Below, piece by piece: positions 55,637 through 61,091 of a stretch of DNA of 61,091 nucleotides. Position 1 is the stretch's first letter, and every line of letters starts with the position of its first letter. The notes beneath the pieces are model-generated. The model was not told where the DNA came from and ran no database searches. It was given only the letters and a program-made list of their open reading frames with translations. The position numbers were made by a program, and so were the translations under genes. The stretch comes from a virus, in IMG/VR virus record IMGVR_UViG_3300015360_000046, positions 1 through 61,091 of that record. One strand, 5' to 3'.

Positions 55637-56081
55637 TTATGTTCGTGTTGACCTATTAAAGGTTAAGCGTAAATTATTTATTAGCTATCCTGAGGGTTCG
55701 AAAGAACGTCAGGTGTTTATCACTGCAGCTAAGGTATCAGAATTAGCATACCTTCAACAATTACTACCATTAGAAACTACTGAGTTTATATTTGAAGAGT
55801 ATGCAACCCATAAACATAATCAGCTGAAGGGTATTGTGATATGTTTAGGGATTGGTACGTTTTTATCTGGGACATTGTTTGCCTTGCATCACATGTATCC
55901 AACTAGCCTCTGGTTTAATACATTCTATGTTCCATTGATATTTGGATTAATCTTATCTGTAGTACATGCCTATTATTTAGTAGAAGCATATCGGCGTTTT
56001 GTCCCATTTAAAAAAGAATACGATCTTATTCAAGAAAAAAGGAAGAAAATAGTTGATGAATTAAAAGGATTATATCCATGA
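55620..56081 (+). CDS. Two-TM membrane protein, 153 aa
   Basis: Start 55620 is the likely Met, overlapping the preceding ORF; no ribosome site is evident. A soluble N-terminal half is followed by two hydrophobic helices (IVICLGIGTFLSGTLFAL; FYVPLIFGLILSVVHAYYLV) and a charged tail. No recognised family. Coupled to the HD-kinase gene by a four-base overlap. Confidence 0.6.
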   Translation: MSLDPDYVRVDLLKVKRKLFISYPEGSKERQVFITAAKVSELAYLQQLLPLETTEFIFEEYATHKHNQLKGIVICLGIGTFLSGTLFALHHMYPTSLWFNTFYVPLIFGLILSVVHAYYLVEAYRRFVPFKKEYDLIQEKRKKIVDELKGLYP

Positions 56082-57277
56082 GTATTAAAGATTTTCATGA
56101 CAACGTAATTAATCTTCAATCTGTAGATCTTACGGAATACATTGATGAGATTCCAGAATTTAAGACAATGAATGAGTGCAAACAATCCGCCCCTCATCAT
56201 GAAGAAGGCTCAGTGTTAGTACATGTAAACATGGCTGCGGCAGTTGTGCTTCAGCTATTAAATGCGGAAAAGATAGCTCCCGCTGATCAGGTTCTCATTT
56301 ATATTGCTACAATCTTGCATGATATTGGTAAACCTTGTACCTCACGTATTTCAGCCAAACACGGGCGAATCACAGCCTACGGACATGATGAAGCTGGTAT
56401 TAAACTATCAAGTGAGTTCTTACGCAAGTATTTCCCAGAGTTTAATTATGTTCAACGCGAGAAGGTTGGGCGCTTAATTGAATATCATATGCAGCCACGA
56501 TGGATGAAAGATAAAACGGCATCAGTGGCAAAGTTAAAGATGCTATCGCTCGCTGTAAATAGTCGCCACCTCTATCTACTATCACAGGCTGATACTCTTG
56601 GCCGGATTGCCAAGGATTTTATGGGTGGGATGTTTGCGCTTGAGCTTTTTAAACAGAATTGTGAGGATATTGGAATATGGGATAGACCTTACAGAGTGCC
56701 GTTAGCTACTGATCTAAGTGATGCAGCTTATTCTCTTGCGCGCTGGAATATCTTAATCAATGGAGAGCAAGAAAATTACGACACCTATATAAAAGCCCAA
56801 CACGTTATTGTTAATCCGATGAAACCTAATTTTCAATTGATGCTTTTAATTGGAGCCCCTGCATCCGGGAAATCTACAGTTTGCGAAAAGCTGGTCTCTC
56901 AATATCCTGGTTTAACAGTTATTAGTATGGATGCACGACGCAAAGAATTAACTGGGGACTATAATGATCAAAGTAAGAACACGGAGGTATTTGGGTGGCA
57001 AACCAAAGAACTTCGCAAAGCCATGCAAGCACGAAAGAATGTTATAGTAGATGCAACCAATACAAGTAGAAAGCTTCGGAAGATGCTATGGAGCATAGCG
57101 AGAGAACACGGAGCACTGTGTTCTGCTATCTATTTTGATATTCCTCTTGCTACGTTGCATGAACGGAATGCGTTAAGGGCGAAGCGGGTGCCAGATAGCG
57201 TTGTAGAGCAGTTCTATAAGACAATGCAGACAGTAGCACCTTGGGAAGCGGATTTACTCACTATTATCGATAAATAA
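56078..57277 (+). CDS. HD domain-polynucleotide kinase fusion, 399 aa
   Basis: Residues about 35-200 are an HD phosphohydrolase (VHVNMAA with H49, ILHDIGKP with H81-D82, GHDEAG and ADTLGRIAKD). Residues about 250-399 are a P-loop kinase with GAPASGKST (259-267), VISMDARRKEL and VIVDATNTSRKLR, as in T4 Pnkp-like kinases. Such fusions heal RNA ends: the HD part removes 2',3'-cyclic or 3' phosphate, the kinase phosphorylates the 5'-OH. With the RNA ligase at 53074 it completes a tRNA repair pair. Confidence 0.88.
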   Translation: MSIKDFHDNVINLQSVDLTEYIDEIPEFKTMNECKQSAPHHEEGSVLVHVNMAAAVVLQLLNAEKIAPADQVLIYIATILHDIGKPCTSRISAKHGRITAYGHDEAGIKLSSEFLRKYFPEFNYVQREKVGRLIEYHMQPRWMKDKTASVAKLKMLSLAVNSRHLYLLSQADTLGRIAKDFMGGMFALELFKQNCEDIGIWDRPYRVPLATDLSDAAYSLARWNILINGEQENYDTYIKAQHVIVNPMKPNFQLMLLIGAPASGKSTVCEKLVSQYPGLTVISMDARRKELTGDYNDQSKNTEVFGWQTKELRKAMQARKNVIVDATNTSRKLRKMLWSIAREHGALCSAIYFDIPLATLHERNALRAKRVPDSVVEQFYKTMQTVAPWEADLLTIIDK

Positions 57278-57278
57278 C

Positions 57279-57458
57279 ATGCGATTTATGTTGATTTTAG
57301 TAGTACTTTTTATAAGTATCTTAACAGGTTGTGCCTCATTCAGTATTGAACCAGATGATGGTCGTAATCTAACTCCCCCGACGTTTCGTTTTAAACCTTA
57401 CATTCCAATCCCATTAAATCCTGTTGAAAAATCGAGCAGTTCTTACATGTTTAAGTAG
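57279..57458 (+). CDS. Pro-rich small lipoprotein, 59 aa
   Basis: MRFMLILVVLFISILTGCAS has a lipobox (LTGC). The mature part is short and Pro-rich (PPTFRFKPYIPIPLNPVE), reminiscent of Rz1-type outer-membrane spanins, but no partner Rz gene overlaps it, so that is only a possibility. It starts one base after the HD-kinase gene; its last codons form part of a 20-base stretch repeated before the 60978 cassette. Confidence 0.6.
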   Translation: MRFMLILVVLFISILTGCASFSIEPDDGRNLTPPTFRFKPYIPIPLNPVEKSSSSYMFK

Positions 57459-57468
57459 TCTAAAAAAA

Positions 57469-57512
57469 GGGCCCTTAGACCTATGTACATTCTTATCTAC
57501 TCCTGGTATAAT
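57469..57512 (+). promoter_or_regulatory. Class A promoter cassette
   Basis: AGGGCCCTTAGACCTA (57468-57483), TGTACA (57484-57489), a 17-base spacer ending TGG, and TATAAT (57507-57512). The ATG is at 57518. The sequence ACATGTTTAAGTAGTCTAAA before it is shared with the cassette at 60978, so the repeated unit is longer than the promoter itself. Confidence 0.87.
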
Positions 57513-57517
57513 ATAGT

Positions 57518-57556
57518 ATGACCAAAGTGCCACAAGCAAAGGGATTCGACCTTTAG
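57518..57556 (+). CDS. Leaderless 12-codon mini-ORF
   Basis: MTKVPQAKGFDL begins five bases after the -10 box. Its first codons (ATGACCAAA) match the leaderless starts at 8294 and 43660. The main gene starts 69 bases after its stop with GAGGAGG. It may be a leader peptide or a vestige of a former gene. Confidence 0.45.
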   Translation: MTKVPQAKGFDL

Positions 57557-57625
57557 TGGTATAGTCCTAGTTGTCTCTGTGCACTGATTTGGTAATGGCG
57601 CTTTAAGATATAGAGGAGGGCTAAC

Positions 57626-57832
57626 ATGAATAAGCCGCACAAGTTTATCGGATTAGAAGATGAGATTATGCTACGTCGTGCTATACGAGCTGTCTATGAA
57701 AACGAGGGAATGATTGGGATCTATCAATGTATGGGTGAACTTGCAAAATCTTTAGAAATTGTAGGGCAAATGGTGCAAGAGATTCTCGACGACCAAGTTA
57801 AAAAGAAACAAGGGCCCATGGATCACTCATGA
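57626..57832 (+). CDS. Hypothetical helical protein, 68 aa
   Basis: GAGGAGGGCTAAC precedes the ATG. All-helical (LEDEIMLRRAIRAVYENEGM; LEIVGQMVQEILDDQV). No recognised family. Stop overlaps the next ATG by four bases. Confidence 0.65.
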   Translation: MNKPHKFIGLEDEIMLRRAIRAVYENEGMIGIYQCMGELAKSLEIVGQMVQEILDDQVKKKQGPMDHS

Positions 57833-58068
57833 ATGGGCATTGCGTCTGTGGTTTAGCACAAGAGGATCATCTTGTTAAGCTTTCAGCTTGGATGCATGAA
57901 AATCGTTCACATATTGCAACAAAAGATATTAACTCTTATGTATCCACGGTAATGCATGCCAGAGCAGATAAGATCTACAAACAGATAGCAAAATATGGTC
58001 GTATATGTATGGATTATAAACGCGACAATCTAAGATATGTAGAGGATAAATCGCTTGGATTGCAATAG
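57829..58068 (+). CDS. CxCxH...NLxYLE small zinc protein (family member 11), 79 aa
   Basis: CVCGLAQEDH at residues 5-14 and CMDYKRDNLRYVEDK at the end keep the plan, but the second CxC is reduced to one Cys (ICMDY). The middle is a helical His-containing insert. Function unknown. Confidence 0.72.
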   Translation: MNGHCVCGLAQEDHLVKLSAWMHENRSHIATKDINSYVSTVMHARADKIYKQIAKYGRICMDYKRDNLRYVEDKSLGLQ

Positions 58069-58190
58069 GCATGTACCACAGCAACACGGGTTTGAACTTA
58101 TACATTTCTATTTAATTGTAACCAGATGCTACCATTGTAGGATTGAGCTGCAGATTCAGGTGCAGATTAAGCCAATTAAGGATGAAGTAC

Positions 58191-58451
58191 ATGATCAAAA
58201 AAAAGTGTAAGTCTAACATCACTAAACCAACTAAATTTACATGCATATGTGGGCATCGAGATGAGCTTCATTCATATTGGGATAATTATAAGGTTTGGAC
58301 TACACCTACAGGTCATTGTGAGGTATGGATTCACATTGATGAAGAGCTTTTGGGAATAAGATGTAAATGTCAACATTATAAGCAGGATAATTTAAAATAT
58401 ATAGAGGATTGCTGCGTAAATAACGATAAAACGATTCGAAAGACTCTGTAA
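58191..58451 (+). CDS. CxCxH...NLxYLE small zinc protein (family member 12), 86 aa
   Basis: CICGHRDELH and CKCQHYKQDNLKYIEDCC form a complete pattern. ATG 58191 has AAGGATG upstream; ATG 58182 is possible. The 122-base gap before it has no clear gene; two near-repeats of TGCAGATT lie at about 58150-58170. Confidence 0.75.
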   Translation: MIKKKCKSNITKPTKFTCICGHRDELHSYWDNYKVWTTPTGHCEVWIHIDEELLGIRCKCQHYKQDNLKYIEDCCVNNDKTIRKTL

Positions 58452-58517
58452 GGTTTGCTCACATCCCAAGCGTGTGTAGGAATGCGATAGTGTTACAGAA
58501 TTCCCCCTCATCCAGCT

Positions 58518-58565
<48 letters not shown>

Positions 58566-58608
58566 CTAATAGCTACGGGCACGAAAATGATTAGAGAGGG
58601 AGTATAAC

Positions 58609-59112
58609 ATGATTATCAATCGGAAATGGATGGAACGTCATGATGCGTGCAATAACGGCAAAGAATGGTTTCTCGCTCAGAGAATTACAGAGCCAGTCGC
58701 TGGAATTATAAACCTGATTCAACACGACAAAATAGAGTGGGCAAATTGGCTCATCTTGCGTGTGATGACCAAACACCAGTGCTTGGCCTATAAGATATTT
58801 TCAGCTGAGCAAGTGCTACCTATTTATGAGGCAAAATATCCAAAAGATCTACTGTCGCGCAAGGCTCTTGATGCTGCAAAGGCTGTATTGGTGAATGATA
58901 CGGAGAAGACAAGAAGGGCAGCCGCCGCCTACATTGCCTACGCCAACTACGCATCATCCACTTACGCCGCCGACCCCGTAGCCGACTACGCATGGCACGC
59001 CGCCTACGATTACGTCTACGCCCACACCGCAGCCGCCGCCATCAACGCCAAAAAACAGATGCACCTTAAAATCCTGAACTATGGGGTGAGTTTATTGGAG
59101 GCTAAATCGTGA
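58609..59112 (+). CDS. Imm5-like (putative immunity protein family) protein, 167 aa
   Basis: The pattern AC-x-x-G-x-x-x-F, WANWLILRVM, a YEAKYPKDLLSRKALDAAKA helix and long Ala-rich helices resemble the Imm5 family, originally named from toxin-immunity loci and also found in phages. Codons from about 58915 to 59050 are GC-rich (GCC, TAC, CGC runs), unlike the AT-rich neighbours, which suggests recent transfer or repeat-driven growth. It may protect the host cell against a toxin or act as a repeat scaffold. GAGAGGGAG precedes the ATG. Confidence 0.7.
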   Translation: MIINRKWMERHDACNNGKEWFLAQRITEPVAGIINLIQHDKIEWANWLILRVMTKHQCLAYKIFSAEQVLPIYEAKYPKDLLSRKALDAAKAVLVNDTEKTRRAAAAYIAYANYASSTYAADPVADYAWHAAYDYVYAHTAAAAINAKKQMHLKILNYGVSLLEAKS

Positions 59113-59135
59113 AGTAGCTAGACAATCTTATCTAC

Positions 59136-59219
59136 TTAGAACAATTGTCTACTAAGAACAATCACACGTCTAATTATAATTGTTTTGGTGAACATCCAAA
59201 GCATATATGTTAGAACAAT
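59136..59219 (+). repeat. Iterated decamers T(T/A)AGAACAAT in an intergenic region
   Basis: Copies at 59136-59145, 59153-59162 and 59210-59219 in the 130-base gap between genes. The first overlaps a degenerate piece of the class A promoter spacer (CTTATCTACT at 59127-59136) lacking a -10 box. They could be binding sites; nothing else is visible in the gap. Confidence 0.6.
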
Positions 59220-59242
59220 TACATAAACAAAGGAAGAATCAA

Positions 59243-59371
59243 ATGGAAACTAAAGAATGCTCACACCCGCAAGGGAAGTTCATTAGATGCAAAGATGGAG
59301 CTTCATTCTATGTGTGCGTAGATTGTACAGAGGAGTACCTAGAATATGAAGATACTGGTTGTGGTGGCTGA
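59243..59371 (+). CDS. Tiny zinc protein, 42 aa
   Basis: AAAGGAAG precedes ATG 59243. METKECSHPQGKFIRCKDGA, then SFYVCVDCTEEYLEYED and CGG, with C-x-H/C and C-x2-C pairs, like a compact zinc ribbon and distantly like the CxC family (EYLEYED resembles the NLxYLE tail). Function unknown. The 97 bases from 59372 to the next promoter hold nothing recognisable. Confidence 0.6.
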   Translation: METKECSHPQGKFIRCKDGASFYVCVDCTEEYLEYEDTGCGG

Positions 59372-59478
59372 TAGTGTATAAACCTAATCATAACACTTAG
59401 GATATGAAGATCGATAGAATGAAATGAAATAATTCATGTAAGAAGATAAGTATGTTATGTAGATAACAATGATTTCTA

Positions 59479-59507
59479 TTGATTCTGATCACTTATTCTG
59501 GTATAAG
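59479..59507 (+). promoter_or_regulatory. Probable extended -10 promoter
   Basis: TTGATT (59479-59484), a 17-base spacer ending TGG, and TATAAG (59502-59507). The next start is 59553 with AAGGAGG, so this message has a leader of about 40 bases. Confidence 0.6.
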
Positions 59508-59552
59508 ACACTGGATAGATCGCGCACATGCGACGGTAAGGAGGCGTTCATT

Positions 59553-59750
59553 ATGATTGATCAATGCTTTTTTTGTAAGGCGAAACATACAAAATTTCAT
59601 TCAGTGGGTGAATGGATATGTAATATTGATATTTGTTTAGTGTGTTGGAATAGTCTCACTGCCGATAAAACATTTGATGCTGAATTAAAATTACAAGAAC
59701 AATTATATTTAACAATTATTGAGGAGAGAAACGATAATGAAACGAAATGA
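59553..59750 (+). CDS. Small CxxC-pair zinc protein, 65 aa
   Basis: Start 59553 is chosen for AAGGAGG nine bases upstream. CFFCKAKHTKFHSVGEWICN and CLVCWNSL give two CxxC-type pairs with internal His, a likely zinc ribbon; an acidic helical tail follows. Its end overlaps the next zinc gene by 14 bases. Confidence 0.65.
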   Translation: MIDQCFFCKAKHTKFHSVGEWICNIDICLVCWNSLTADKTFDAELKLQEQLYLTIIEERNDNETK

Positions 59751-59871
59751 ATTCGGGGTGATTGTATGCGCTTGTGGAGATGAATTAGGGGATCATGAGT
59801 TTGGCCGCGACTATTGTGTCCTGTGTGATTGTAAGCAATATAGACCAAAAGTGGGAAGGCGATATGTTTAA
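59737..59871 (+). CDS. CxCxH small zinc protein (family member 13), 44 aa
   Basis: CACGDELGDH and CVLCDCKQYRPKVG form the shortest copy of the paired CxC plan, lacking the NLxYLE tail. GAGGAGA precedes ATG 59737. It overlaps the membrane mini-protein by eight bases. Function unknown. Confidence 0.7.
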   Translation: MKRNEFGVIVCACGDELGDHEFGRDYCVLCDCKQYRPKVGRRYV

Positions 59872-59965
59872 GGTATTTGAAGTCCTTTTTGCTATAATTC
59901 TATTCAGTATCTTTCTATTTGTTGAAATTGCACACGCTGCGTTTGAAAGTTTTTTTAAGGAGTAA
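59864..59965 (+). CDS. Single-TM mini-protein, 33 aa
   Basis: MFKVFEVLFAIILFSIFLFV is a membrane helix, followed by EIAHAAFESFFKE. Coupled by overlap to the zinc protein. Its TAA is followed by another short frame (GTG 59969, 19 codons) of doubtful reality. Confidence 0.5.
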   Translation: MFKVFEVLFAIILFSIFLFVEIAHAAFESFFKE

Positions 59966-60009
59966 TGCGTGAAAGCCGTTAATCTTAAAATTGCCTGTGG
60001 AGAATTATT

Positions 60010-60936
60010 ATGGAAATTAAGAACTTAAAGATCGGTTTAATATTGATTGGTGGTTCATTGAAGGGCGTATACGGTCATACGGGAATTGTGGCTGCAATTA
60101 GGGATATGGGGATAGAGCCTAAAGTTATCTTAGGTGCTTCAGCAGGCAGTATCATCGGAAGTTTTATGGCAGTTGGATTAGATAATAAGACGATGCTACA
60201 TAAGATGCTTACCCTCACCGCAGATGAATTCCTCGATAAGGTATCTCGTTGGGGTATCTTTAAAGAATTTGTCTTCAATAGGGCTCGTAACTTTAGGGGC
60301 TTTATCACCGGTGATAAGTTAGAAGAGTATGTTCGCATTGGATTGGGTGACAAGGATGACTTTAGCAAAACTGTAATCCCATTCTATGTCGCGGCAACGA
60401 ACCTCAAAACTTATAAAGTTTCCCTATTTAATACTGGAACAATCTCAGATAAGTGTCGTGCAAGCACCGCGATCCCTATGATGTTTTGTCCGAAGAAGAT
60501 TGATGACAACTATTATATTGATGGAGCGTTAGCGAAGGATAAGTTGCCGAAGGCTTTGCTTGCTGTGTTTCCCGATCTAGACTATATTATTGTATCTAAC
60601 TTCAGTCACGAGCAAACCACGGAGGATAACTCCTATTTAGAGAATGACGTGTTCCCTATGGTAGAAATCGTACGTCGCACTATGAGCATTCATGAAAAGT
60701 ATACCTGGCCGAAGAAGATTGGGAAAACAAAAATGATCTATCTTGCCCCTGGCCTTACACAACCAGTAGACATATTTAAGCCGAGTAAAGAGCTGGCACG
60801 TTCAGTGTTTCAAGATTCATACACATACGCTCAATATTATATTGGCCGTTTTTTTAAACACAGTAAACCTAGAAAGAAGAGTGAGGAAAAAAAGATTGAG
60901 CTTCCTCCTATACCACTAAGTGAACCAACCGCTTAA
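60010..60936 (+). CDS. Patatin-like phospholipase, 308 aa
   Basis: Oxyanion loop GGSLKGVYGH (14-23), nucleophile elbow GASAGS (Ser44) and the catalytic DGA (D171-G172-A173) in YYIDGALAKD are all present, in the usual order and spacing for bacterial patatins. It should hydrolyse phospholipid or other acyl esters. No signal peptide is evident, so it may act on the inner membrane from the cytoplasm. Phage patatins are uncommon; lipases of this fold also appear as effectors in CBASS-type defence. GGAG lies before the ATG; a Lys-rich tail follows the domain. Confidence 0.9.
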   Translation: MEIKNLKIGLILIGGSLKGVYGHTGIVAAIRDMGIEPKVILGASAGSIIGSFMAVGLDNKTMLHKMLTLTADEFLDKVSRWGIFKEFVFNRARNFRGFITGDKLEEYVRIGLGDKDDFSKTVIPFYVAATNLKTYKVSLFNTGTISDKCRASTAIPMMFCPKKIDDNYYIDGALAKDKLPKALLAVFPDLDYIIVSNFSHEQTTEDNSYLENDVFPMVEIVRRTMSIHEKYTWPKKIGKTKMIYLAPGLTQPVDIFKPSKELARSVFQDSYTYAQYYIGRFFKHSKPRKKSEEKKIELPPIPLSEPTA

Positions 60937-60977
60937 TATTTAGACCTGTGTTGTACATGTTTAAGTAGTCTAAAATA

Positions 60978-61021
60978 GGGCCTAATGGCCCATGTACATT
61001 CTTATCTACTCCTGGTATAAT
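60978..61021 (+). promoter_or_regulatory. Class A promoter cassette
   Basis: GGGCC-TAAT-GGCCC (60978-60991), TGTACA (60993-60998), a 17-base spacer ending TGG, and TATAAT (61016-61021). The ATG is at 61027. ACATGTTTAAGTAGTCTAAA precedes it, as at 57469. Confidence 0.88.
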
Positions 61022-61026
61022 ATAGT

Positions 61027-61091
61027 ATGCAAACAGACACACTAACAGGGGGACACACAATGACTACCTACACTCAGAAAGATATTTTGAA
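61027..61091 (+). CDS. Gene start cut by the window end
   Basis: Leaderless ATG 61027 lies five bases after the -10 box and reads MQTDTLTGGHTMTTYTQKDI to the window edge. A second in-frame ATG at 61060 follows AGGGGG, so there are two possible starts, as at 8294/8321. The product cannot be identified from 21 codons. Confidence 0.55.
   Translation, partial: MQTDTLTGGHTMTTYTQKDIL

Noticed and set aside
57279-57458. A confident Rz1 spanin call
   Set aside because: The lipoprotein is Pro-rich, but no Rz-like partner gene overlaps or precedes it.
59969-60028. A 19-codon frame starting GTG 59969
   Set aside because: It overlaps the patatin start, has no ribosome site and no coding character; the GGAG inside it serves the patatin gene.

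Overview
The window is part of the genome of a large, AT-rich, lytic-type double-stranded DNA bacteriophage. Evidence for this is the tail-fibre genes at the left end, a full phage-type replication and nucleotide toolbox, tRNA genes, dense packing with 1-26 nt overlaps, and every supported gene on the + strand. Host-like sigma-70 promoters, AAGGAG-type ribosome sites, signal peptides and several lipoboxes point to a bacterial host, probably diderm, but the host cannot be named. No capsid, terminase large subunit or portal gene is present, so this is only part of the genome. No gene-free stretch exceeds 300 bases; the largest gaps (8172-8293, 58452-58608, 59113-59242) are described as features or in neighbouring entries.

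Layout. 1-5.1 kb: end of the structural module (fibre C-terminus, 488-aa tail protein, tail-collar fibre, DUF5675-like protein). 5.2-10 kb: methionine aminopeptidase, a lipoprotein, an exported collagen-like protein, an RlaP-type nucleotidyltransferase and two tRNA genes. 10-18 kb: UvsW-like helicase, a kinase fused to a UDG-like domain, thymidylate synthase/hydroxymethylase-like enzyme, dUTPase, phosphoesterase, small proteins and a 12-TM BT1-type transporter. 18-25.7 kb: Prs-like and NAMPT-like NAD salvage pair, DnaB-like helicase, inorganic pyrophosphatase, primase zinc domain, SSB-like protein, RecA and macro domain. 25.7-34.6 kb: phosphoesterase, AAA+ ATPase, PTH2, split SbcC/Rad50 with SbcD, HNH, and a SemiSWEET-like protein. 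34.6-43.6 kb: UDG-PolA fusion polymerase with an intein, GuaB/GuaC-like enzyme, primase TOPRIM half, NusG-like protein and two sigma-like proteins. 43.7-47 kb: papain-like protein and a VWA-metallopeptidase/MoxR pair. 47-61 kb: many small zinc proteins, deaminase, exonuclease, transglycosylase, RNA ligase, HD-kinase end-healing protein, an Imm5-like protein and a patatin-like lipase.

Three themes stand out. First, at least 13 tiny proteins share a CxC-x-H(4)H ... CxC-x-x-F/Y ... NLxYLE plan; they are scattered singly and often overlap the start of a major enzyme gene. I cannot assign them to a named family. Second, a repeated promoter cassette (dyad, TGTACA, 17 nt, extended -10 TGGTATAAT) places an ATG only 5-6 nt after the -10 box. 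Similar geometry at other promoters predicts systematic leaderless mRNAs, often beginning with a mini-ORF that precedes a Shine-Dalgarno-started gene. Third, there are two likely counter-defence sets. One is NAD+ rebuilding (Prs-like, NAMPT-like, pyrophosphatase, macro domain, adjacent transporter). The other is tRNA repair (RNA ligase, HD-kinase, RlaP-type nucleotidyltransferase, phage tRNAs).

All function calls come from reading motifs by eye; no database search was possible.
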